Positions 30,334 to 38,812 are shown, counted from the stretch's first letter. The stretch is DNA of 64,000 nt from Streptomyces sp. NBC_01294 (GCF_035917235.1 NZ_CP108423.1:4493501-4557500), one strand, 5' to 3'. Program-made: numbers and translations. The notes: generated by a model not told the origin, from the sequence alone.

Positions 30334-31737
30334 TCATACATTTCCGGGATCACCTCCTTTCAGTGTGGGACCACTGTAAGCAGCCCTGCGCTGCTCGTTC
30401 AATGGAATTTCGCGGGCGAATCCGTAGGTGTATCCATCGGCCCTCTGCAGGAGTCGAAGATTCCGGTGGGAGACGTCAAACCGGCTGGTCAGCGTCGTAA
30501 TCCGGTGCTGACCACTGGTCCGCACCGCGATACGTCCGACCCACTTGCCGACCCACTTCCCCTTGGAAAGGACAGCCTCCACCAGGTCTCCGGTCGCGTA
30601 CCCGTGGTGGACCTTGCCGCGCGGCCGTTGCAAGCGGGGGAAGCCGAAGCGGTCCGGGGTGGTCCTGGCGTACGAACCACGTCCCGTCGATGTCACCACC
30701 AGGACCTGTGCGGGTACGCGGACGACGGCGTCCCCTCGCTCGGGGATGATGACCCCGGTCGCCAGGGCGTCGAGCGTGTGGCTCTTCGGCAGCCTCGCCG
30801 CGAAACGGTTCCAGCGCGTACGACCGCCCGACCAGGTGTGCACGGGCACACCCAGCGTTGTGAGGGCTTCCACGACCTGGAGCCTGGTGGCGTTCATGAC
30901 CGCGACGTCCTGGAGCGGTTTCCGGAGCTGGGTGATCACGTCGGCCAGTCGAGTGGGCTGCCCGGACAGGAATTCTTCGACGCGTGACGTCCCCTTCGCC
31001 TGATTGCAGGGGATGCAGGCGAGGACGAGATTCGACATGCGATCCGATCCCCCGCGGCTCCGGGGCCGGACGTGCTCGATGTTGAGAGGCACTCCGGTGG
31101 CACCGCAGTAGGCGCAAGATCTATTCCATTTGGCCAGAAGGAACTCGCGGACCTCGGATCCGGCGAGCGTCGAGTCCGGGTTGCCCCGTATCTCGGATGG
31201 CCTGACTCCGGCGACAGCGGCCGTATCGAAGGCGACCTGTTCCACATGGATCTCGACAACCGGCGCGTACCGGCAGAGTCGCGTGACGAGAGACAGGGTG
31301 GCGTCGATGCGGTGACGCAAGGACGGGGGAAGCCAACCAGCCGGCCGGGGGCGGTTTTCGTATCGAGGTGCCCGGTACCGGAGATTCGCCGAGCGCCTGC
31401 GGCGACGGTAGCCCGCGCGGCGCATCATCCCCCTGTGGATCTGCTGTCCCCGGTGCCGGAGTTCGATCGCGATCAGCCCCCGGCGGACGACGGGGGCTCG
31501 CGCCTGCGGGTCGACTTGACGGCGCTCGTCAGTGATCGCGATGCCCGTCGCCTTGGAGCCGGGGTCGAGGCGCAGCTGTACGCCCTCGACGGTGGAGCCC
31601 GTGCGGGTCCGGTGCTTGAGCCGGATGGCGAAAGGGGCTCGCCGTGCGACGACGGCACGTCCGCTGTCGAGCAACGCGCGGGCACGGGCAGGATGGCAGG
31701 GCATGAGCGGCTCGCCTCCCTTCGCCAGCACGAACAC
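30334..31737 (-). CDS. iscB: IscB RNA-guided nuclease (OMEGA system, Cas9 ancestor family)
   Basis: Counting from GTG 31737 the protein has 467 residues, normal for IscB. Domains in order: PLMP domain (VFVLAKGGEPLMPCHPARAR, PLMP at 10-13); RuvC-I LRLDPGSKATG (Asp58); arginine-rich bridge helix (RRAGYRRRRRSANLRYR, 106-122); RuvC-II EIHVEQ (Glu166); HNH with CAYC (208-211), IEHVRPRSRGG (His222) and CIPCNQAKG; RuvC-III SHTLDAL (His320, Asp323). All catalytic residues I can place are intact. The family is an RNA-guided DNA endonuclease carried by IS200/IS605-like elements; no TnpA transposase is present. The frame is open to 32112, but that part is probably the guide RNA region. Function as a homing or element-retention nuclease is inferred from the family. 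Confidence 0.93.
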   Translation of the reverse strand: MFVLAKGGEPLMPCHPARARALLDSGRAVVARRAPFAIRLKHRTRTGSTVEGVQLRLDPGSKATGIAITDERRQVDPQARAPVVRRGLIAIELRHRGQQIHRGMMRRAGYRRRRRSANLRYRAPRYENRPRPAGWLPPSLRHRIDATLSLVTRLCRYAPVVEIHVEQVAFDTAAVAGVRPSEIRGNPDSTLAGSEVREFLLAKWNRSCAYCGATGVPLNIEHVRPRSRGGSDRMSNLVLACIPCNQAKGTSRVEEFLSGQPTRLADVITQLRKPLQDVAVMNATRLQVVEALTTLGVPVHTWSGGRTRWNRFAARLPKSHTLDALATGVIIPERGDAVVRVPAQVLVVTSTGRGSYARTTPDRFGFPRLQRPRGKVHHGYATGDLVEAVLSKGKWVGKWVGRIAVRTSGQHRITTLTSRFDVSHRNLRLLQRADGYTYGFAREIPLNEQRRAAYSGPTLKGGDPGNV

Positions 31738-32190
31738 CCGGGCTGCTGCCAGGCGGGGAGCGTCACCGCTCCCGGTCTCTGCCGTCGCCGCTGCCGAAGC
31801 AGCGGGTCGGGCGTGTCGCCGACGCGTCCCGGTGCGGACGCCGCCGGTCTCCCCTCGCCCATGTTCAACACCGGTGCCCGGCCTTGCCGCCGGGACTCCG
31901 CGAGCCGTTTCGTTCCTGCTCCCAGGAGTGTCTGCGCACACGGATTCCAGAGCAGGCTGCTGAGGAAGCACAGCCTGGTGGGTCTGTTCACCTGTGGAAA
32001 ACGTAGTCATCGAGGCACCTCGTCTGATCCTGGGATCGTGATGACCGGGGCTGGTCGCCCGTGTGAGGGAGCGAGCGACCTCCCTTCTCGTGGTCCCCAT
32101 GACGCTAGGCACGTGGACCGTGCCGTGCGCACGAATCAGGCGAGGTCACTCGAACGTGTGGTCGCCCCGTTCGTGCAGTCCCTGGGCCTA
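31738..32190 (-). ncRNA. Putative omegaRNA (HEARO) of IscB
   Basis: IscB guide RNAs are encoded directly upstream of the gene. On the minus strand this stretch contains a 7-bp hairpin with GTGA tetraloop (31756-31773, GGGAGCG/CGCTCCC) and a 7-bp hairpin with UUCG tetraloop (31788-31805, CCGCTGC/GCAGCGG). CCCGGC/GCCGGG follows at 31877-31894, CAGGCTG/CAGCCTG near 31950-31978, and several smaller stems up to about 32090. UUCG and GNRA-type loops point to a folded RNA. The guide would be at the 5' end, near 32100-32190, but neither the exact ends nor the guide can be fixed by eye. Confidence 0.6.
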
Positions 32191-32290
32191 TGGGTGTGGA
32201 TCGATTTCCCCGAATGCGGTGTGGGCTGCGTCACGTTCGCGTTGAATGATCTGACGTGCCGCACACGCGAACACCTGCTGGGGGTGCCAG

Positions 32291-33610
32291 GTGACTGCTT
32301 CCGGGCGTAACGAGACCACCGACGATCTGCTCGCAGCGCTGCTGGACGGGATGGACGCCGCCCTGTGCGCGTTCGACGCCGACGGCGTGATCACCCACTG
32401 GAACCGGGAGGCCGAGCGGATCCTGGGCTGGTCCGCCGGTGAGGCCGTGGGGCGCAAGGGGTTCGAGGGGTGGGCGGTGCGGGCCGCCGACGCGCAGGAC
32501 GTGCAGGACAGACTCATGGCGGCCCAGCACGTGCCCGGGCGGCAGGTGCACGAGTTCGCGCTGCTGACCAAGGACGGCGGGCGCGTGCTCGTACGGACCC
32601 AGTCCGCCGGGGTGCCGGGCGCGGACGGGAAACCCGCCGGGGTGTACTGCGCCTTCAGCGAGGTGCACGCGCAGATCGACCTGGAGCGGTCGATCGCGCT
32701 GAGCGAGGCCCTGATGGAGGACGCCTCGTGGGGCGTCGTCCTCGTCGACGTCGACCTGCGCCCCGCCGTGGTCAACGCGCACGCCGCGCGCGCCTTCGGC
32801 ACCGGCCGCACCGCGCTGCTCGGGCGGCCGCTCGGGGAGCTGCTCACCCAGGGCGTGGAGGAGCTCGAAGGCGCCCTGCAGCACGTGCTCGCCGAGGGGG
32901 CGCCGCCCGCGCCGGTGGAGATGTGGGTGTCGGTGCGCACGGCGGAGGGGGTGCGGCGCAGGTGCTGGCGGTGCGGGTTCCTGCGACTGGCCTCGCCGCT
33001 CGCGGAGGAGCCGGTGCCGCTGGGCGTCGGCTGGCTGTTCCAGGACGTCACCGAGGCCCGGCAGGAGCAGCTGGACACGGCGCGGCTGCGGTTCCGGTCC
33101 CATCAGCTGCACCGGGCCGGGCGGGCCGCCGCCGAGTGCGAGGACCCGGCCGAGGCGGCCGCGGTACGCCTGGACTTCGCCCTCGCCGGTTTCGCCGAGC
33201 ACGTGCTGCTGGACGTACTGGATCCGACGGCCGACCCCGATCGGCGAAGGCTCGTACGGTCCGGCGCGTCACCGCCGGCGCTGTCGGGGCCCGGGTCGAT
33301 CCCCGTGCGGTACGTGGCCGGGCACCCGGCGCTGCAGGCGCTGGACCGGATCGGCTCGGTGCGGACCAGCGCCCCGCGCGGGGAGGCGGACGCGGAGTGG
33401 GCGCGGGTCCGCCAGTGGCCCGAGGGCGCTGCGCACGGGCTGTGCACGGTGCTGCGGAGCCGGGGGCGGACCCTGGGGGCGCTGACCTTCCTGCGCGGGC
33501 CCTCGCGGGTCGCCTTCGAGCAGGCGGACGCGGCGTACGCGGAGGAGGTCGCGGCCCGGGTCGCGGCCGACCTGGACCTGGCGGCGGGAGGCGCCGCGCC
33601 CGCGCCCTAG
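32291..33610 (+). CDS. PAS-domain sensor protein with GAF-like C-terminus
   Basis: A 439-residue soluble protein. The first PAS domain runs from about 15 to 125 (MDAALCAFDADGVITHWNREAERILGWSAGEAVGR). A second PAS domain spans about 140-250 (WGVVLVDVDLRPAVVNAHAARAF). A GAF-like region fills the rest. There is no kinase, phosphatase or GGDEF output domain, although this architecture is often the N-terminal half of Streptomyces PP2C phosphatases. It may therefore act through protein partners. GTG 32291 is the first start in frame after the IscB element. It is convergent with the serine hydrolase, the last 4 bp overlapping. Confidence 0.82.
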   Translation: MTASGRNETTDDLLAALLDGMDAALCAFDADGVITHWNREAERILGWSAGEAVGRKGFEGWAVRAADAQDVQDRLMAAQHVPGRQVHEFALLTKDGGRVLVRTQSAGVPGADGKPAGVYCAFSEVHAQIDLERSIALSEALMEDASWGVVLVDVDLRPAVVNAHAARAFGTGRTALLGRPLGELLTQGVEELEGALQHVLAEGAPPAPVEMWVSVRTAEGVRRRCWRCGFLRLASPLAEEPVPLGVGWLFQDVTEARQEQLDTARLRFRSHQLHRAGRAAAECEDPAEAAAVRLDFALAGFAEHVLLDVLDPTADPDRRRLVRSGASPPALSGPGSIPVRYVAGHPALQALDRIGSVRTSAPRGEADAEWARVRQWPEGAAHGLCTVLRSRGRTLGALTFLRGPSRVAFEQADAAYAEEVAARVAADLDLAAGGAAPAP

Positions 33611-34932
33611 TTGCGGTTCTCGCCGACCTGGGCCGGGGAGGGCAGGGTCCACACGTGGTCCGGGGTGACGATCTGCGTGACGGCCCGGCCGATGGCGGTG
33701 CTGTACGAGCCGCCGCGGTCCACGTCGGAGTTGACCAGGACGACGAGCGTGGCCTTCTGCTGCGGCAGTCCGGCCGCTATGGACTCGTATCCCGGCAGTT
33801 CGCCGTTGTGCCCGAGCCAGCCGTTGACGTCGGCGATGCCGAGGCCGTACGAGACGCCCGGCACGCCGACGGATTCGGTGCGCAGCCGCTGCGCCTGCGT
33901 GGCGGGGGTCAGCAGCCGGCCGTCGACGAGGGCCGGGACCCAGGTGTGCAGGTCGTCGAGGTCGGAGATGGCGGCGCCGGCGGCCCAGGCCCAGGAGGGG
34001 TTCCAGGTGGTGGCCTCGGCGACGGTGCCGTCCGGGGTGAAGGTCGTGTAGCCCTGCGCGTGCGGCTCGGGGAACTCCGCGCCGGTCGGCAGGGAGGTGC
34101 TGGTCAGCTTCAGCGGGCCGAACACGTGCTGCTGGAGGAAGGTGTGCAGCGGCTGCCCGCCGATCTTCTCGACGACCAGGCCGAGCAGCACGGTGTTGGT
34201 GTTGCTGTACTCCCACTTCGCTCCCGGCGCGAAGTTCGCGGGGTGGGTGAAGGCGAGGTCGAGCAGCTGCTGCGGGGTGTAGGTGCGCTGCGGGTCGGTG
34301 CGCAGGGCGTCGAGGAACTTCGGGTCGCTGGTGTAGTCGTACAGGCCGCTGCGCATGGCGGCGAGCTGCCGCAGGGTGATCCGGTCGCCGCCCGGGACTC
34401 CGGCCACGTACTTCGAGATCGGGTCGTCGAGGCCGATGCGTCCCTGGTCGACGAGCTGGAGGACGGCGGTGACGGTGAACGTCTTGGTGACGCTGCCGAT
34501 GCGCATGTGGAGGTCGGACTTCATGGGTGTCCCGGACGCCTGGTCGGCGACGCCGAAGGACTTCACGTAGTCGCCGCGGCCGGGTATCCACACGCCGACG
34601 ATCACGCCGGGGATGGCGTCTTTCTTCATCGCCGCGGTGATCGCGGCGTCGAGCCGGGCGACGGTGGCCGGGTCGAGGTCCTGGGCGACGGGGCGGAGGC
34701 CGTCGTGCCGTGCGGGGTCCTGCCGTGCGTCGGCCTGTCGCGCTGCGGCGGCGGAGAGGGACGCGGCCTGGGCCCGGCCCTGGGCGGTCTGGGCGGTCTG
34801 GGCGCTCAGGGCGGCCGGGGCCGCCACGCCGCCCGTCAGGAGCAGCAGGAGCGCCGCCGCACCGGCCCGCAGGACCCGTCGGGAGGCGTGCGCCGCGGCG
34901 GGTGCCGGCTTCGGGGCGGGAGTGGCGGACAT
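33607..34932 (-). CDS. Secreted beta-lactamase-fold serine hydrolase (DD-peptidase type)
   Basis: A 441-residue protein with an N-terminal signal sequence (SRRVLRAGAAALLLLLTGG..AALSAQ) and a serine beta-lactamase/class C-like domain. Motifs are SVTK in RIGSVTKTF, YSN in WEYSNTNTV, and HNG in GHNGELPG. Related enzymes are D-alanyl-D-alanine carboxypeptidases or esterases acting outside the membrane. An AGAGGTG Shine-Dalgarno lies upstream of ATG 34932. The 5' leader region contains a striking short tandem repeat array. Confidence 0.9.
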   Translation of the reverse strand: MSATPAPKPAPAAAHASRRVLRAGAAALLLLLTGGVAAPAALSAQTAQTAQGRAQAASLSAAAARQADARQDPARHDGLRPVAQDLDPATVARLDAAITAAMKKDAIPGVIVGVWIPGRGDYVKSFGVADQASGTPMKSDLHMRIGSVTKTFTVTAVLQLVDQGRIGLDDPISKYVAGVPGGDRITLRQLAAMRSGLYDYTSDPKFLDALRTDPQRTYTPQQLLDLAFTHPANFAPGAKWEYSNTNTVLLGLVVEKIGGQPLHTFLQQHVFGPLKLTSTSLPTGAEFPEPHAQGYTTFTPDGTVAEATTWNPSWAWAAGAAISDLDDLHTWVPALVDGRLLTPATQAQRLRTESVGVPGVSYGLGIADVNGWLGHNGELPGYESIAAGLPQQKATLVVLVNSDVDRGGSYSTAIGRAVTQIVTPDHVWTLPSPAQVGENRN

Positions 34933-34945
34933 GCCCGGTCACCTC

Positions 34946-35055
34946 TGATCTCCGGGTCTGATCCCTGGTCCGATCTCCTGGTCTGGTCACCGGGTCTGAT
35001 CCCGGTCCGATCTCCGGGTCTGGTCTCCGGGTCTGGTCTCCGGGTCCCGGGTTCC
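34946..35055 (+). repeat. TCTCCGGGTCTGG tandem array
   Basis: About eight degenerate 12-13-bp units (TCTCCGGGTCTGG, GATCCCGGTCCGA and the like) fill the upstream region of the serine hydrolase gene, between its start and the SIS gene stop. Confidence 0.85.
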
Positions 35056-35104
35056 CTTCCCACCCATCGTAGAAACGGGGCCCGCGCCCGGCGACCGGCC
35101 GGGG

Positions 35105-35860
35105 TCAGTGCCGGAAGAAGATCCGGTCGCCGTACTCCTGCATCACGCGGCCGTTCCATTCGTGGCCGCCGTCGACGTTGCCCGAGCGCAGCAGCGGCGG
35201 CTCCACCCCGCGGTCGGCGAGCTCGCCGGCCGCCGCCGCCATGACCGCCTGCATGATCGCGCTGGTCACGACGGTGGAGGCGGGGGCGAAGGGCGCGTCG
35301 ATGCCGTCGATGCTCAGCTCGGCGTCGCCGACCGCGATCTTGCTGTCGAGGACGACGTCGCAGTGGTCCTTGAGGAAGGTGCCGGAGACGTGCCGCGACT
35401 TGGTCCCGGTCGCGTACGCCACCGAGGTCACGCCGATGACCTTGAGGCCGATGGCGCGGGCGTTCATGGCCATCTCGACGGGCAGGGCGTTGCGCCCGGA
35501 GAGGGAGATGATCACGAGGACGTCGCCGTCGGAGGCGGGGCTGCTGTCCAGGACGGCGCCGGCGAGGCCGTCGACCCGTTCCAGGGCGCTGCCCAGCGTG
35601 GCGGGCATGACGTCGATGCCGGTCGTGCCCGGGACGGCGAGGAAGTTCATCAGGGCCAGGCCGCCGGCCCGGTAGACCACGTCCTGGGCGGGCAGCGAGG
35701 AGTGCCCGGCGCCGAAGGCGAAGAGCCGGTTGCCGGAGGCGACGGCGTCGGCGACGAGGGAGCCGGCCTCGGCGATGTGCGCGGCCTCCTGGTCCCGCAC
35801 CCGCTCCAGCAGGCCGATGGCAGCGTCGAAGAACTGACCGGCCAGCTTGCTCTCGCTCAT
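35105..35860 (-). CDS. SIS-domain phosphosugar-binding protein (UPF0309)
   Basis: A 251-residue sugar isomerase (SIS) domain protein of the UPF0309 family. LFAFGAGHSSLPAQDVVYRAGG and VLVIISLSGRNALPVEMA are the phosphosugar-binding loops. Related proteins are N-acetylmuramic acid-6-phosphate etherases and GlmS isomerase domains; the substrate here is unknown. ATG 35860 is chosen because GGAAGG precedes it; the open frame begins earlier. The gene diverges from the DtxR/DmdR1-type regulator, as I recall for SCO4393-SCO4394 in S. coelicolor. Confidence 0.88.
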   Translation of the reverse strand: MSESKLAGQFFDAAIGLLERVRDQEAAHIAEAGSLVADAVASGNRLFAFGAGHSSLPAQDVVYRAGGLALMNFLAVPGTTGIDVMPATLGSALERVDGLAGAVLDSSPASDGDVLVIISLSGRNALPVEMAMNARAIGLKVIGVTSVAYATGTKSRHVSGTFLKDHCDVVLDSKIAVGDAELSIDGIDAPFAPASTVVTSAIMQAVMAAAAGELADRGVEPPLLRSGNVDGGHEWNGRVMQEYGDRIFFRH

Positions 35861-36109
35861 ACGCCGTTGGCCCTTCCGGAGGTGGGGGGTGCGTCCGTGT
35901 TCGCCGCTCACCGTGCGGTCTGGACCAAGGGCGTGTCAATACGAACGTCAATCCCGCGCCGAAACGTCCGGGCGGGGCCCGTCGGCGACATCCGTGCGAT
36001 CTTCCCCGGAGATGTCCGGGACCCGTCTTGACCCTCGGCACGGGACGGTTGTCTGTCCGATGCGTCAGAATTGGGGGCAGGGCCAGCGCACGCAATCCGA
36101 GGGGCACGA
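35861..36109. promoter_or_regulatory. Divergent promoter region, SIS gene and dmdR1
   Basis: 249 bp between divergent starts. On the minus strand a consensus -35 TTGACA occurs at about 35935-35940. On the plus strand TTGACC occurs at 36027-36032. No iron box of the TTAGGTTAGGCTAACCTAA type is visible, so I see no sign that dmdR1 represses itself here. Confidence 0.35.
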
Positions 36110-36802
36110 ATGTCCGGACTGATCGATACCACGGAGATGTATCTCCGCACCATCCTTGAGCTGGAAGAGGAAGGTGTGGTCCCCATGCGCGCCCGTATCG
36201 CCGAGCGGCTCGACCAGAGCGGTCCGACGGTGAGCCAGACGGTGGCGCGGATGGAGCGGGACGGCCTGGTGGCCGTCGCCAGCGACCGGCACCTTGAGCT
36301 GACGGACGAGGGGCGGCGGCTGGCGACGCGCGTGATGCGCAAGCACCGGCTCGCCGAGTGTCTGCTCGTCGACGTCATCGGCCTGGAATGGGAGCAGGTG
36401 CACGCCGAGGCCTGCCGCTGGGAGCACGTGATGAGCGAGGCGGTGGAGCGGCGGGTGCTGGAGCTGCTGCGCCACCCGACCGAGTCGCCGTACGGGAACC
36501 CGATCCCGGGGCTGGAGGAGCTGGGTGAGAAGGCGGAGGCCGATCCGTTCCTGGAGGACGGCATGGTCAGCCTGGCCGAGCTCGACGCGGGCAGTGAGGG
36601 CAAGACGGTGGTCGTGCGCCGGATCGGTGAGCCGATCCAGACGGACGCCCAGTTGATGTATACGCTCCGGCGGGCGGGGGTACAGCCCGGCTCGGTGGTG
36701 AGTGTGACCGAGTCTCCGGGGGGTGTGCTGGTCGGCAGTGGTGGCGAGGCCGCCGAGCTGGACGCGGAGGTCGCCTCGCACGTGTTCGTGGCGAAGCGCT
36801 GA
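36110..36802 (+). CDS. dmdR1: DtxR/IdeR-family iron-dependent regulator (DmdR1-like)
   Basis: A 230-residue regulator with the DtxR winged helix (LIDTTEMYLRTILELEEEGVVPMRARIAERLDQSGPTVSQTVARMERDGL), the metal-binding and dimerisation domain (HRLAECLLVDVIGLEWEQVHAEACRWEHVMSE, with Cys/His/Glu ligands) and a C-terminal SH3-like domain. Length and order match DmdR1, which with Fe2+ represses siderophore and iron-uptake genes in Streptomyces. ATG 36110 follows GAGGGG. A strong hairpin terminator lies 98 bp downstream. In S. coelicolor an antisense gene, adm, overlaps dmdR1; long open frames exist on the opposite strand here too. Confidence 0.93.
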   Translation: MSGLIDTTEMYLRTILELEEEGVVPMRARIAERLDQSGPTVSQTVARMERDGLVAVASDRHLELTDEGRRLATRVMRKHRLAECLLVDVIGLEWEQVHAEACRWEHVMSEAVERRVLELLRHPTESPYGNPIPGLEELGEKAEADPFLEDGMVSLAELDAGSEGKTVVVRRIGEPIQTDAQLMYTLRRAGVQPGSVVSVTESPGGVLVGSGGEAAELDAEVASHVFVAKR

Positions 36803-36899
36803 TCCTGCGGCCGGCGTCGTTCGCGGCGGCGTGGATTCGTCCGTAGGGGTCCTCAGCCCTGCGGGTTCCGCGGATCCCGCGGATCGGTTGTGGTGTGGG

Positions 36900-36929
36900 C
36901 GGTCCCGGCGCCTTGCGGCGCCGGGACCG
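36900..36929 (+). terminator. Terminator after dmdR1
   Basis: A perfect 13-bp stem: C36900 plus GGTCCCGGCGCC pairs with GGCGCCGGGACC plus G36929, with a TTGC tetraloop. It is followed by a pyrimidine-rich TCCTCCCCTTT. Confidence 0.85.
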
Positions 36930-37094
36930 GTCCTCCCCTTTGCGACCTGGAGCCCCGAGCTCTCAAGGTCATCCCCTCGGACCGTCTTCCCCGAGCGGCC
37001 CGCCTCCCTGTTGAAAGGATCTCCATCGGCAGCGGCGGCCAATCCTTGAGCAAGGTCACTCGAAAGAGCGGTGTTGTGGGCGAGAACCCCGTTT

Positions 37095-37110
37095 TCGAAT
37101 ACGGGTTCGA
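37095..37110 (+). promoter_or_regulatory. LexA (SOS) box candidate
   Basis: TCGAATACGGGTTCGA differs by one base from the actinobacterial SOS box TCGAAC-N4-GTTCGA. It lies 35 bp upstream of the GTG chosen for the hydrolase and overlaps a -10-like TAGTCT. Confidence 0.55.
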
Positions 37111-37144
37111 TAGTCTGGTGGGGAGCGAAGGGGGTGCATCTGCG

Positions 37145-38020
37145 GTGGTACAGCGCATCGATGTGACGGGGGCCGACGGCGTCCGCCTGGCCGCCTGGGA
37201 GTTCCGCGAAGCAGCGGTCGAGCCCGCCCCCCGCCCCGGGGTGCTGTTATTGCACGGCCTGATGGGCCGGGCCTTCCACTGGACCGGCACCGCCCGCTGG
37301 CTCCGCGAGCGCCACCGCGTCGTGGCCCTGGACCAGCGCGGACACGGCCAGAGCGACCGCCCGCCCCCCGGCCCCGACGTCCACACCTCCTTGGGCCGCG
37401 AGGCCTTCGTGGCCGACGCCGAGGCCGTCGTCGCACAGCTCGGCCTGGCCCCCGTGACGTTGATCGGCCACTCCATGGGCGCCCTGACCGCCTGGCAGCT
37501 CGCGGCCCGCCGCCCGGACCTGGTCGAAGCCCTGGTCATCTGCGACATGCGCGCCTCGGCCCTCGGTGCGGCCTCCCAGCAGGAATGGGAGGACTGGTTC
37601 CACCGCTGGCCCCTCCCCTTCCCCACCCAGGACGCGGCCCGCCGCTGGTTCGGCGAGGACGACCCCCGGGTGGAACGGCCCGACCCCGGCCGCGGCGCCT
37701 TCTTCGCCGAGGTCATGCACGAGGCGCAGGACGGCTGGCGCCCGGTCTTCTCCCGCCGCCAGATGCTGACGGCCCGCGAGACCTGGGTCCACGACGCCCA
37801 CTGGGAGGAACTGGCCCAGGTCCGCTGCCCGACCCTGGTGGTCCGCGGCCTCGACGGCGAACTGGGCCGGGCCGAAGCCCAGGAAATGGTCCGCGTCCTC
37901 CCGGCCGGCCGCTACGCGGAAATCCCCGACGCCGGCCACTACCTCCACTACGACCAGCCAACGGCCTGGCGCGCGGCCGTGGAACCTTTCCTGGCCGAAG
38001 TCAGAACCACGGCGCCATGA
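37145..38020 (+). CDS. Alpha/beta hydrolase
   Basis: A 291-residue alpha/beta hydrolase: HGLMGRAFHW (oxyanion loop), nucleophile elbow GHSMG (serine near residue 108), and late DAGHY with the catalytic His. The substrate is unknown. The frame is open from 36890. GTG 37145 (VQRIDVTGADGVRLAAWEF) is chosen because family homology starts here, AAGGGGG lies 9-15 nt upstream, and a LexA-like box sits where the promoter should be. TTG 37046 or GTG 37076 are alternatives. It has no signal peptide and appears to be a single-gene unit. Confidence 0.85.
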   Translation: MVQRIDVTGADGVRLAAWEFREAAVEPAPRPGVLLLHGLMGRAFHWTGTARWLRERHRVVALDQRGHGQSDRPPPGPDVHTSLGREAFVADAEAVVAQLGLAPVTLIGHSMGALTAWQLAARRPDLVEALVICDMRASALGAASQQEWEDWFHRWPLPFPTQDAARRWFGEDDPRVERPDPGRGAFFAEVMHEAQDGWRPVFSRRQMLTARETWVHDAHWEELAQVRCPTLVVRGLDGELGRAEAQEMVRVLPAGRYAEIPDAGHYLHYDQPTAWRAAVEPFLAEVRTTAP

Positions 38021-38202
38021 CGCGCCCCTGACGGGCGCCCGGGCCCGGGCCGCCCGTCCCGGCGGGCAGGCCGAGACAGACGCGGACGCTGCCTCCCGCG
38101 CGGGCGTGTCAGCGGTTTGTCAGGTGGGTGTTCGGGGGGTGTCAGGGGGCGGGTTCATGGTGTGCCTGTCGCCAGGCAAGCACACCGAAACGAGGCCCCC
38201 CG

Positions 38203-38721
38203 ATGAACGCCGTCGCCGCCCTGCAGGTCCTGATCGCCCTCGCCTTCCTGAGCATCCCGCTCGTCCGCAGCCGCTACGGGAGCCGTGCCCAGGCCGCCGT
38301 CGAGGCCGAGTTGGGGCGTCAGGGCGTGCGTACCACCGTCATGGCCGAGAACGGCATGCGCCTCGACGCCGGCGGGCACGAGACCTGGGCCCCCGTCGGG
38401 ATCGCCGCGTCCCTGGCCGTGCCCGCCGTGCTCGGGATCGCCGGGAGCTCGTGGGACGAGACGCTCACCTGGATCGTCCAGCCGCTCGTCATCCTCGTGA
38501 ACTGCGTGATCCTCTACTCGAACCTGACCGCCGTGCCGTCCGTCACCGCCGCCTTCGCCGAGAGCGGTGACGCCGAACTCCAGCGCATCGACGTCACGTC
38601 CATGCTCCGCGCCGCCGAGCAGGGCTTCCCCCGCTGGGTGATGCCCTACCTGCAGAACCTCCGGCACGCCGTCGTCTTCGCGGGCTCCGGCGCCGTGCTC
38701 GTCCTGCTCGCCGCCGGCTGA
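38203..38721 (+). CDS. Small multi-spanning membrane protein of unknown function
   Basis: A 172-residue protein with about four hydrophobic helices: LQVLIALAFLSIPLV at the N-terminus, a pair around VGIAASLAVPAVLGIA and IVQPLVILVNCVILYSNL, and VVFAGSGAVLVLLAAG at the C-terminus. A short hydrophilic loop lies between the first two. ATG 38203 is chosen over the longer frame because the first helix follows directly. I recognise no family. It is convergent with the ABC permease, with a shared hairpin between. Confidence 0.75.
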   Translation: MNAVAALQVLIALAFLSIPLVRSRYGSRAQAAVEAELGRQGVRTTVMAENGMRLDAGGHETWAPVGIAASLAVPAVLGIAGSSWDETLTWIVQPLVILVNCVILYSNLTAVPSVTAAFAESGDAELQRIDVTSMLRAAEQGFPRWVMPYLQNLRHAVVFAGSGAVLVLLAAG

Positions 38722-38812
38722 ACCGCCCCGCTCGCCGCTCGCCACGTCGGCCGCAGGCGACCACCTGCTCCCAGCGGCCGGACGCGTACCTCCTGGGCAA
38801 CTACGCAACAGA

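Larger units (their letters stand above)
36803..37144. other. Gap between dmdR1 and the hydrolase
   Basis: 342 bp holding the dmdR1 terminator hairpin (36900-36929), a stretch without features, and the LexA-like box (37095-37110). The open frame continuing from the hydrolase through this region is not supported by any ribosome binding site. Confidence 0.5.

Noticed and set aside
30466..31003. Plus-strand open frames opposite the IscB gene
   Set aside because: No motif and no ribosome binding site; the minus-strand IscB motifs are decisive.
35861..36109. DmdR iron box in the dmdR1 promoter
   Set aside because: No match to the TTAGGTTAGGCTAACCTAA pattern could be found.
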